Positions 16,453 through 24,703 of a stretch of 64,000 nucleotides of DNA are shown here, piece after piece. Every line of letters begins with the position of its first letter. The stretch's first letter is position 1. Under the pieces are notes generated by a model. The model did not search any database, was not told the origin of the DNA, and saw only the letters and a list, made by a program, of their open reading frames with translations. The translations under genes and the position numbers were made by a program. Source of the stretch: Oscillospiraceae bacterium (GTDB lineage Bacteria; Bacillota; Clostridia; Oscillospirales; Oscillospiraceae); contig CAKASQ030000069.1 of assembly GCA_916988195.3 (NCBI GenBank), positions 62,001 to 126,000 on the forward strand. Reading direction: 5' to 3'.

Positions 16453-19108
16453 TCACACATTTTCATCCTTTAAGGCTTCTACAATAATGTCCCTGCGGAT
16501 TCTTCTGGAAGCCGCCCTGTAAATCCCACTGATGACCATTAGTACCAGAACAATATAGGCTGCCAGCCCTAATAACGGAAATACCTGAATGAACTCCATA
16601 AAAGTCACATCCTGCATCCACATCAAAACTGCGACAATCAAAAACAGAATCGGCAATCCAATGACCAAAGGTTTTCCTCCAAGGAAGAACCCTTCTATAT
16701 GCAGTAAACGGTCAAGACCTTTTCTATCCAACCCCACAGAACGCAGCATGGCAAATTCCTTTCTTCTCTGATACAGACTGTTCAGGATCGCCACTGCTGC
16801 CGATGAGATTCCAATGATACCAAATAGTGCAGTCAGACTGTAAACGATCAGCATGGTCGCATCGGTCAGCCGTTCTCTGTCCAAAGCGCGCTGTGTCTTG
16901 CTGGAGGTATAGAAATCACTCGTCCCCAGATAAGTACCACAGATCTGCTCTGCCTGCGCCTGTACTTCGGCATCCAGCCCATCTTCCACGAGAAGATTCA
17001 TGTAAGTCCTGTAATTGTAAACTGCACGATCTTCTCCGAAATTCTGGATAATCTCATAGTATTGATCCATCGGCACCAGAATGGGCAATGTATAAAAGGC
17101 CATATTACGCCCAATCTCCGGCATTTCAGAAAGTGCAGATGATACCGTCACATCAAAACGGTAATCCCCCTGAATGGAGTCCAGAAACTTCTCTGTTACT
17201 TCTAAAGATTGACCTTCTTTGAGTTTTAGATATGGAACCATATCTTTTTTGGCTTCATAACCTCTGGAGTCAGGATTTTCACAACAGAATTGACAATGAG
17301 CGCAGCACCCTGTTCAGAATAAGTCACCCCTGACTGCATGAGATAATCTTCATAGGCATCCTGTTCCAAACCGATCAATACACATGGGATACGGTAACAG
17401 CCATCGCGCTTTGCTACATACTCGCCAGCCGCTTTTGTGTCAAATCCTCCAGAGGAAAGAAATTCTTCCGACAGCTCACTTTCTGAAACCCAGAGCGCAC
17501 AGTTCGCCATTGTATAGGTGGCCTGTTCCTCTATGTGAGGCAGCTGCTTCAATTCCTCCATAAGCGCTGGCTCTATTTTCTGACCAGACTCCATTGTAAG
17601 ATTGACATTAAAGTGGCTGTCCTGTTCTGCTTTTGTATTGTTAATATCTGAAACGGAAAAACAGCCAGAAAACTGAACATCAAAAGCATACACAGACTCA
17701 GCGTTACCGTACAGGTACGAAACAGCCTCTTATTAGCCGTCATGGAGTTTGCAGAAATATTTCCAAGAAATCCAAAGCACTTTTTCAGGATCGGATGCTT
17801 TGCTGATTTTTTCAAAGAAGGATTGCTCCAACTTTCTTTGACCGCTTCAATCGGGCGAAGTTTTCCCATCTGCCGGGCAGGACCAGATGCAGCCAGGCAA
17901 ACCGTCAGGAACGAAAGAATCATGGAAACCACTGCGACCCACGGGGAAAAGGAAGCGGTTATCCGGCTCCCTGTCACTTCCTGCGTCAGGTCAGAGTATG
18001 CTGCCAATACGCCATAGGAAAAAAGGTATCCAAGTCCCACGGAAACCAGAATGGGAAGCACAGACAACCAGCGCGCCTCATATACGATCATCATGTGGAT
18101 CTGCCTTGGAGTCATTCCAATGGATTTTAAGATTCCCAGCTCCTTTACCTTGCGTTTCGCAGAAATAGAAAAAGCGCCCCGAATGATATAGGCAAATACC
18201 GCCATAGATGCTGCCATGACCAAACCGAGCGCAAGCGCAAGTTTGGGAAGGTCACTGCTTAGGAAATGTCCCGGCGCATAAATTCCATACATCCCAAGCA
18301 GGGCTGTGTGGTAACGGAAGGGATAGTCACCAAATTCATCCGGCTGCAAGCCAATGTCCTCTGCTATCTGCGGGATGATTTCATAGACTTTTCGCGGCTG
18401 CGTCACTTGAAGATAAGCAACGATCCCCGTGTCCTCCGATAATGCGGTCGTGTCCAGCCACCCATACGCAGGGTAGCCATTGTATGCGCTGGAAACAGTC
18501 ATATCAATCTCACCAACGATGGTGTACTGCACTTTTCCTGTTTTCACAAATTCTTCCCCGCTTTGAATGGGGGAAAGAAAATCCACAGTTGTATTTCCTT
18601 TCCTGCGTTCGCCCAAATCCAGGTTCAGCCGGTCTCCAATCTCAACAGATGGATTCTGCTCAAAAAAGCTTTTTCCAACCACAATCTCTCCCGGCGCCTG
18701 GGGAACCCGTCCGCGCAGGATCAGATTCTTTTCCCGCATACCGCCCCAATAGGCTCCATCACAGTTTTGGATCAAAAGATAGGGCAGGCCGGATGCAGCT
18801 GGCAATAAGGCGGTCTGATTATCTCCTTTTACCATGATGGTCTGGACATTTTCGTTATTCTGAATCAAATCCAGCTGGCCGGCATGAATCTCCAAAAGCT
18901 GTGCATCCCAATCACCGTAGGCTGCGATCTCCTGCTGCACACTTTGATTCCAATAGCTTTGGACGAATGTGCATAACGAACACAAAAAAGTTGATGCGAT
19001 CAATATGGCTACCATGATAGAAATGGATGTACGCCGGTTTGCTTTCATATTCTGTTTCGCCAGCCGCTTTACAATCCGGCTGGTATCATTTTCAAATGGT
19101 AATGTCAT
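16453..19108 (-). pseudogene. Long FtsX-type ABC permease with two frameshifts (module 2)
   Basis: Three consecutive frames together encode one permease of about 880 aa. The first starts at 19108 with MTLPFENDTSRIVKRLAKQN and runs to about 17.66 kb, where ...LMFSFLAVF should continue as SVSDINNTKAEQ; one extra T in the T5 tract at 17657-17661 would join the frames. The second runs to about 17.25 kb; one extra A in an A tract between 17243 and 17280 would join it to MVPYLKLKEGQ and the C-terminal three helices. All domain parts of a long FtsX permease are present, and there are no internal stops other than those made by the shifts. It is therefore either a very recent pseudogene, a phase-variable gene or a sequencing artefact. 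It has its own copy of the regulatory promoter. Confidence 0.82.
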
Positions 19109-19131
19109 AGTCCTTCACTCCTTTCACTATC

Positions 19132-19162
19132 ATCCTAACCCCCAAATGTTGCAGAAACATCC
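19132..19162 (-). promoter_or_regulatory. Repeated regulatory promoter, copy 4 (broken permease)
   Basis: Minus strand: GGA, three bases, TTCTGCAACATTTG (19143-19156), five bases, -10 TAGGAT (19132-19137). The upstream arms 19154-19167 and 19198-19211 differ in sequence from copies 2 and 3 but still pair over 14 positions on the minus-strand RNA, using G-U pairs. Confidence 0.75.
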
Positions 19163-19217
19163 CAAAAGCTCAACAGTTTAAGGGTGAATTGCTTCCACTT
19201 TAGGATATTTCTATTGC

Positions 19218-21638
19218 TTAATCTATCTCTCTCAACTGCTGCACAATAGACTTTTTCTCCAAAAGATGGATCAGAGCGGCAGCAATTAAAACAGGAAGCA
19301 AAATTGCCACTATCATATATCCAGCAAAATGTACTGCTGGGAAATGCCACACCCAAGTATCGTCGCCAACATAATTCAGATAGCGAACAATTCCATAACC
19401 GACCGCAGTTCCAATTAGGACAGCGATACAAATGTTCCAAAAAGCCAGCAAAATGCCTTCACACTGTACTGTCTGCCGTAACTGCTTTTTCGCCATACCA
19501 ACAGAGCGCAGAACAGAAAATTCGTGTTTGCGGGAGAGTGTCGTAGCAATCAGTGTATTTACCAGATTGATAACTGCAAACAGCATGATGAATCCACACA
19601 GCCCCCATATCACAAGGCTGGTGCGTTGATACATAGCCTCGCTGTCTTGATAGTAGTCATAGAGAGATTCCATTGTTACCATCGGTGTGGTATCAAGCAG
19701 ATCATTCATAGTTTTCCGAAGGGCTGGCTCTTGTAAAAGGTCATCCATACGAACCAGCAACTGACTGTTGAAGTTAAAGCCAGATGGCATCATTTGATTC
19801 ATTAGTTCTTCTGGCAGTAGGAAAAATCCTGTTTTTCCAAAAAGTTTACCTCCACCATCATCTTCAAAGATACCATCGCTGATTTCTCCAGCAATTCTAA
19901 ACTCTGTCTCCTGCTCCCGTATCCCATCAAACCAGCGGAACTTCACCGTATCTCCAACATGAAATGTCCAGTCGTAGATGTAGTCTGCATATTCATTTCG
20001 CAACACCAGAATCTCATGGTTTTCAGACATAGTTGAATAATCAGCCGTGCCAGTCACCAAATATTTTTCCAAGAGGGCCTGCTGATCTGGTGTGAATGGG
20101 GTAATATTTTCTTTTTTAGTCACTCCGTTGTATTCAAATTTTGCCTCTAATGTTTTATATTCCGAAACTTCTGCAACCCCCTCCATCTGCGCAATGGTCT
20201 GTATCAAATCTTCATTCAAAGGATTCTTTAACTGGACTCCAGTTTGTCCATGCGGGTCATTCTTGATCGCATTTCGGGAAAGCTCAACTTCAAATTCTCC
20301 ATATTCTAAAAGCCCATGTCTTGCAAGGCGCTCCATATCCAGAGAAGAAAGGAGTGTTGTTCCGCCCATAAACATGATTCCTGCAATACCTAACGAAAGA
20401 ACAGTTACAATCCACTTTTTCCGGTTGCGGGAACTTCCCATAATAGCCAGTGAAAAAGGGGTGATTTTCCGATGTAGTTTCTTTGAAACAGCAGGAAAAC
20501 TCTCATATCCGGTGTTTTTTGCTGCCTCGATCGGTGAAATGCTGCCTGCAATTTTTGCAGGCTTGCTCATAGCCAGCCATATCATGCCATAGACAAGAAG
20601 GAAAATTACAATACTGGTTATTGCGGTATTACCCCAGCTCCATCCGTTTGGCTTGAACAGAAAAGCTGCAATCCCACCGATTACCAGCCCTAAAGCTGTA
20701 CCATAAACACAGAAAATCCTACCTTGTACCCGAAGAATTTTCTTAATCTGTTTTGCAGTTGTTCCCATTGTACGCAACTGCCCAAATTCCCGCACCTGAT
20801 TATGCACATAAATATAAAAAATACTGTAAATCACCAAATAACTAACAAAAAGTACAGCAAAAGAAAAGATCATAACAATCTGAATATCTTCCCAATTCGG
20901 CTCCAGAGAGGAAAGAAAACCATCGTTCGGATCAGAATTTTGCGCTGGAATACCATAGTCAGCTTCAATCTGCTTGGTCATGGCTTCAAATACCTGCTTG
21001 GACATTTCATCCGCATGAGCAAATTGAACAGCCAGCGCTGTTACAGAATGCTGGAATTGGCTTCCCGCTTCTGTATATTGTTTGGAACAGAAAAGGGAGT
21101 AGACCCGTTCTGTGGAACCACTGTCTGTAAGGCCTACCACAGTAAAGTTTTCCGTATTTCCATCATAAAACGGGATTGTGATTGTTACCCCCAACTCCAC
21201 CGGAAGCCCCAGTTGCTCCAAATATGCCTTATCCACAGCTACATCATAAAGGTCTATGGGATACTGTCCTTCCACAATTTCATCCATAACGATTTGGCTG
21301 TTATTTTGCTCGATATAGACAGGGATCACCAGATAGTTTTCAATCTGCGTATTGGCCGCCTGCATATATATCTTTGAATCCGAAATTCTTTCATCATGCC
21401 GCAGGGTCTGCATCTGTTCATCGTTCAGATTGTGATATAACATCTGACTTGACACAAGCAATTCTCGTTTTGCTTCGGTTTCCATCCCAATCACAGACAA
21501 AGCAAAGCCAGACAGCAAGGCAACTGCCAACGCGATGGTCAAAACAGATAAAAATGTTTTAACCCGGCTTTGACTGATACTGTGCTTGGCATACTTTTTG
21601 ACAATCCGGCTAGTATCATTTTCAAATGGTAATGTCAT
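19218..21638 (-). CDS. Long FtsX-type ABC permease (module 2)
   Basis: 806 aa from the ATG at 21638 (MTLPFENDTSRIVKKYAKHS), chosen over one two codons upstream because the AAAGGAG site is then 9 bases away and the start matches the paralogues. Helices lie at about 30-50, 260-285, 305-330, 345-365, 415-435, and three near 680-800, with two extracellular domains between. The intact, closest paralogue of the broken gene next to it: the promoter regions and the first codons are nearly identical for more than 100 bases. There is no ATPase gene beside it, so it probably uses the one at 14939-15604. Confidence 0.88.
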   Translation of the reverse strand: MTLPFENDTSRIVKKYAKHSISQSRVKTFLSVLTIALAVALLSGFALSVIGMETEAKRELLVSSQMLYHNLNDEQMQTLRHDERISDSKIYMQAANTQIENYLVIPVYIEQNNSQIVMDEIVEGQYPIDLYDVAVDKAYLEQLGLPVELGVTITIPFYDGNTENFTVVGLTDSGSTERVYSLFCSKQYTEAGSQFQHSVTALAVQFAHADEMSKQVFEAMTKQIEADYGIPAQNSDPNDGFLSSLEPNWEDIQIVMIFSFAVLFVSYLVIYSIFYIYVHNQVREFGQLRTMGTTAKQIKKILRVQGRIFCVYGTALGLVIGGIAAFLFKPNGWSWGNTAITSIVIFLLVYGMIWLAMSKPAKIAGSISPIEAAKNTGYESFPAVSKKLHRKITPFSLAIMGSSRNRKKWIVTVLSLGIAGIMFMGGTTLLSSLDMERLARHGLLEYGEFEVELSRNAIKNDPHGQTGVQLKNPLNEDLIQTIAQMEGVAEVSEYKTLEAKFEYNGVTKKENITPFTPDQQALLEKYLVTGTADYSTMSENHEILVLRNEYADYIYDWTFHVGDTVKFRWFDGIREQETEFRIAGEISDGIFEDDGGGKLFGKTGFFLLPEELMNQMMPSGFNFNSQLLVRMDDLLQEPALRKTMNDLLDTTPMVTMESLYDYYQDSEAMYQRTSLVIWGLCGFIMLFAVINLVNTLIATTLSRKHEFSVLRSVGMAKKQLRQTVQCEGILLAFWNICIAVLIGTAVGYGIVRYLNYVGDDTWVWHFPAVHFAGYMIVAILLPVLIAAALIHLLEKKSIVQQLREID

Positions 21639-21661
21639 AGTCATTCACTCCTTTCGCTGTC

Positions 21662-21692
21662 ATCCTAACCCCCAAATGTTGCAGAAATATCC
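21662..21692 (-). promoter_or_regulatory. Repeated regulatory promoter, copy 5
   Basis: Minus strand: GGA, three bases, TTCTGCAACATTTG (21673-21686), five bases, -10 TAGGAT (21662-21667). The upstream arm 21729-21741 overlaps the stop codon of the small membrane protein gene and pairs with 21684-21696 with one mismatch and G-U pairs. Confidence 0.75.
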
Positions 21693-21739
21693 CAAAGGCT
21701 CAACAGTTTAAGGGTGAATTGCTTCAATTTTAGGACAAT

Positions 21740-22000
21740 TCATTTTCGTGTGTCTTTTTTATAAAGCCGGATAGATATAAGCAAAACCATTGCTAACTGA
21801 ATTACAACAAAAAACAGCGTCAGCCAAACGCTCTCATAATAAGAAATATCTGTCCAGAAGACCACCAGATCTACCAGAGCCACCACACCAGCCGACCATC
21901 TGATTTCTCTTGGAAAGAAGTGCCGGAGCAGCAGAACAACAACGACCGGCGGGATCAGCAAGCAAGCTGCATTGATGAGTAATGTCTTTGTGATTTCCAT
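21740..22000 (-). CDS. Small membrane protein of unknown function
   Basis: 86 aa with three hydrophobic segments: about residues 8-25, 36-50 and 58-78, ending in the basic tail RLYKKDTRK. A GGAGG site precedes the ATG at 22000, and a copy of the regulatory promoter lies 33 bases farther up. The position between the two-component genes and a permease suggests an accessory role in module 2. I do not recognise a family. Confidence 0.75.
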   Translation of the reverse strand: MEITKTLLINAACLLIPPVVVVLLLRHFFPREIRWSAGVVALVDLVVFWTDISYYESVWLTLFFVVIQLAMVLLISIRLYKKDTRK

Positions 22001-22032
22001 AAGGCCACCTCCAATTTCATAATGTTGCTGTC

Positions 22033-22063
22033 AGCATAAATCCCAAATGTTGCAGAATTGTCC
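22033..22063 (-). promoter_or_regulatory. Repeated regulatory promoter, copy 6
   Basis: Minus strand: GGA, three bases, TTCTGCAACATTTG (22044-22057), five bases, -10 TATGCT (22033-22038). It directly follows the terminator of the kinase gene and has no upstream inverted arm. Confidence 0.75.
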
Positions 22064-22092
22064 TAAAATCCATTGCCCTCTAAAAATTTTTC

Positions 22093-22124
22093 AAAAAAAA
22101 GGCAGCCTGCCAAAACAGACTGCC
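22093..22124 (-). terminator. Rho-independent terminator of the module 2 two-component operon
   Basis: Arms 22101-22109 and 22116-22124 pair over nine positions with one mismatch; eight T residues follow on the minus strand (22093-22100). It lies 7 bases after the kinase stop. Confidence 0.88.
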
Positions 22125-22130
22125 TCAGAA

Positions 22131-23162
22131 TTATTTTATGGGCAGGAACACGGAAAAAGTTGATCCTTCCCCAACTTTAGACTCAACGGTAATATAGCCC
22201 CCCTGCATGGTAATGATCTCACGGGCAAGGTATAAGCCGATTCCGACCCCATCTATATCATGCACCGCTTCATCCCGATAGAAGCGTTTGAAGATCGTGC
22301 CCTGAGAATGCTCCGGGATGCCTCTGCCTGTATCTGTCACATCTATCCTCAAATACATTTCCCAATCCCGTACCCTCACCTGGATGCTGCCACCGGCAGA
22401 GGTGTACTTTACCGCATTATCCAGAATGTTAAACAATGCTTCGGAAGTCCAGCGGCTGTCATGGGATATTGTCAGATCAGATGGGCAGTCCACCGACAGG
22501 CTGATCTCTTTTTGTTCCATCGGAGCCAGAACACCATTGATGGCGCTCACCAGCGTATCCCCGATCACAGCATCCTGTTTCTCCAGCGTAATGACACCCG
22601 TTTCCAGGCGGGAGGTTTTCACCATTCCCTGAATGAGAAAATCCAGTTTATCCAGCTGTGTGCCTGTGGCCTGCAAAAACTCCTTACGCTTTTCTTCTGT
22701 CAATGGCCTTGTCAGCATCGTATCGTTGATCAGCTTCAAATTTGCGATGGGGGTTTTGGTCTGGTGGGAAATATCTGATACCAGGGATTGCAGTTCTTCC
22801 TTTTCTCCCTCTGCCGTATGTCTGGTTTTCTGCATCACATTATAGAGCCGTTCCAGACGATGGCTAATCCGAGACAGCAGTGTTTCCGCTTCATAGTCTA
22901 CCTGGGGCCAGTCTGTACTGTCCATCATGTGATCCAATGTCTGGCACAAACCATCGGTGAACAGAGAAAGTTTCTTTTGAAAATAGTGCAGAAAAACCAT
23001 GCCCCAAATGTAAAATGCAGCTGTCAAAATAATGCCGCAGATGACAACACGCACATCTTTCGTCAATAGGAAAAAAATCAACAGCAGCAAAGCGGCAGTG
23101 AGCAGAGTCCCCGCCACAATTTTTCTCAAAAATGCCCTGACAGATAAATTTTGCAGCTTCAT
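22131..23162 (-). CDS. Sensor histidine kinase of module 2
   Basis: 343 aa. Two membrane helices (about 14-34 and 38-60) lie almost back to back, so there is little or no extracellular sensor. The His box is SDISHQTKTPIAN (about residue 132); the ATPase part has NILDNAVKYT, DTGRGIPE and VGIGLYLA. The start overlaps the regulator stop by 4 bases. As for BceS-like kinases, the signal may come through a transporter, here one of the long permeases, but that link is inferred. Confidence 0.92.
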   Translation of the reverse strand: MKLQNLSVRAFLRKIVAGTLLTAALLLLIFFLLTKDVRVVICGIILTAAFYIWGMVFLHYFQKKLSLFTDGLCQTLDHMMDSTDWPQVDYEAETLLSRISHRLERLYNVMQKTRHTAEGEKEELQSLVSDISHQTKTPIANLKLINDTMLTRPLTEEKRKEFLQATGTQLDKLDFLIQGMVKTSRLETGVITLEKQDAVIGDTLVSAINGVLAPMEQKEISLSVDCPSDLTISHDSRWTSEALFNILDNAVKYTSAGGSIQVRVRDWEMYLRIDVTDTGRGIPEHSQGTIFKRFYRDEAVHDIDGVGIGLYLAREIITMQGGYITVESKVGEGSTFSVFLPIK

Positions 23163-23848
23163 CGAGGCTCACCGCCGATCCACTGATAGCCCATGCCGTA
23201 AGCTGTCTTAATATATTTCCGCTCGTCTGTTTCGATTTTTTTACGGATACGGCTGATGATCGTCGTCAGAGTATGCTCATCCACAAAATCCCCATCAATG
23301 TCCCACAGCTTCTCTAAAATCTGCCGCTTGGTCAGAATAATCCGGGGGTTCTTTACGAACAGGAACAGGGTGCGGTATTCCTTCGGTGTAAAGTCCAGGG
23401 ATTCTCCGGCAAGGGACGCACTTTGTTCGGAGAAGTCAATTTTCAGAAAGCCATCATCAAACAGATCATGCCGGGGTGTCCGCAGTTCCAGATTTGCAAA
23501 AACCGCCGCTACTTTTTTGCAAAGCACCGTCACAGAAAAGGGCTTGGTCACATAATCTGCGCCGCCGACTTCATAGCCCTTGAGCATATCGCTCTCCTTA
23601 TCATTGGCTGTGATAAAGATGATATAGGGATGCTGACCGCGATTCCGGATTTCTTCACACAAATCCAGTCCGCTGCCATCGGGCAGGTTAATATCCAACA
23701 GTGCCACATCAAATTCATTTTCCCGCAGCTTTCTTACCGCGCTGTCAAAATTAAAAACCGAAATGACCTCATATCCGTCAGAGGTCAGATTATATGCCAG
23801 GGTCCGATTCAAAAGCTGATCGTCCTCTACAATTAAAATCTTCTTCAA
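23159..23848 (-). CDS. OmpR-family response regulator of module 2
   Basis: 229 aa from a TTG at 23848. The receiver domain has VEDDQLL, the phospho-accepting Asp in ALLDINLPDG, and Lys in YVTKPFS; the winged helix includes DFTPKEYRTLFLFV and ends AYGMGYQWIGG. The open frame extends to an ATG at 23881, but the predicted transcript start of its own promoter lies at about that base, and the TTG directly before KKILIVEDD has AAGGAAG 8 bases upstream, so I prefer it. It is the natural candidate for binding the seven repeated promoter boxes, one of which is its own. Confidence 0.9.
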   Translation of the reverse strand: MKKILIVEDDQLLNRTLAYNLTSDGYEVISVFNFDSAVRKLRENEFDVALLDINLPDGSGLDLCEEIRNRGQHPYIIFITANDKESDMLKGYEVGGADYVTKPFSVTVLCKKVAAVFANLELRTPRHDLFDDGFLKIDFSEQSASLAGESLDFTPKEYRTLFLFVKNPRIILTKRQILEKLWDIDGDFVDEHTLTTIISRIRKKIETDERKYIKTAYGMGYQWIGGEPR

Positions 23849-23887
23849 AGCCTTCACTTCCTTTCCCAATTTTCCGATCATACTGAT

Positions 23888-23918
23888 ATTCTAAACATCA
23901 AATGTTGCAGAAATGTCC
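23888..23918 (-). promoter_or_regulatory. Repeated regulatory promoter, copy 7 (two-component operon)
   Basis: Minus strand: GGA, three bases, TTCTGCAACATTTG (23899-23912), five bases, -10 TAGAAT (23888-23893). In this copy the direct repeat is exact: ACATTT, five bases, ACATTT, an 11-base period. It implies autoregulation. Confidence 0.78.
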
Positions 23919-24009
23919 CAATCCGATATTTTTCTTTTTAATTATAGGATAGCCTACTTTTCAGCACAAGAATAAAAATATGAATTTCAATGTCATGTTG
24001 GACAACAAG

Positions 24010-24044
24010 AACACCGCCGCAAACTATACGATTGCGGCGGTGTT
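24010..24044. repeat. Strong hairpin between the three-gene module and module 2
   Basis: Perfect 13-base arms 24010-24022 and 24032-24044 (AACACCGCCGCAA and its complement) with a 9-base loop. No T run on either side, so it may be a factor-independent end only in part, or an RNA stability element for the minus-strand operon ending at 24074. Confidence 0.6.
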
Positions 24045-24073
24045 GACTATGTATAAAATCTTCCTATAGATTT

Positions 24074-24703
24074 TTATGTATGTATCCCGTATTTCGCCGT
24101 TTGGATGTTCTCTTCGCCATGCAGGATTACTCCACCGCAAGTCTTTGCGCCCTGTACCATGTAGCCCTCAAAAAAGAAGCTGTAAGGCAGGTAATCATCC
24201 GTCAGGACGATGCGCTCATAGTTGTACCAGTTAAAGTGCTGGTCCAGAAACTTCCCCAGTTTGTGCCGAAGGATAGGATTTTCCACTACGGCCTTGAGAT
24301 TTTTCCGGCTGTGAAACTCTAGCTTTGGCCGGTTCTGTTCCGGAATGGACAGCAGCCGCCACCGTGTTCCATCAACGGTTTCTTCCTCACCTGCCGCATA
24401 TGCGCGAAACGGCTCATAGGGCAGCCTGATCCGTTCGGTATAGCCGGAAACGCTGTCTCTGCCAGCATCCTTCAGCCATGTGAAGGAAAACTCCAGCACT
24501 TTGACACCGTCTACGGCATCACACAGCCGCAGTTCTGCATAGGAATGAATATCTTTGGCGATCAAATACTTCTTCTCCTCCAGCCGCTGCAGTTCCTTTT
24601 TCAAAATAATAAATTGCTGCGGCGAACAGCCATTTCTGGAGCGGGTCTTGAGGGAAATACTATCCCGATCCACATAAACCGTTGCCATTGTCCTATTATT
24701 CAT
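24074..24703 (-). CDS. Unknown 209 aa protein, third gene of an unassigned module
   Basis: Soluble, mixed alpha/beta by appearance, no signal peptide or membrane helix. The N-terminal part has ATVYVDRDSISLKTRS, the middle an aromatic-rich stretch, and the end YSFFFEGYMVQGAKTCGGVILHGEE (split here only as landmarks: YSFFFEGYMV and CGGVILHGE). It overlaps the preceding 824 aa gene by 8 bases, so translation is coupled. No nuclease, kinase or DNA-binding motif is evident. I do not recognise the family; its job must be tied to the two large partners. Confidence 0.75.
   Translation of the reverse strand: MNNRTMATVYVDRDSISLKTRSRNGCSPQQFIILKKELQRLEEKKYLIAKDIHSYAELRLCDAVDGVKVLEFSFTWLKDAGRDSVSGYTERIRLPYEPFRAYAAGEEETVDGTRWRLLSIPEQNRPKLEFHSRKNLKAVVENPILRHKLGKFLDQHFNWYNYERIVLTDDYLPYSFFFEGYMVQGAKTCGGVILHGEENIQTAKYGIHT

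Noticed and set aside
24010..24044. 13-pair hairpin as a classical terminator
   Set aside because: No T run on either strand next to the stem; listed only as an inverted repeat.
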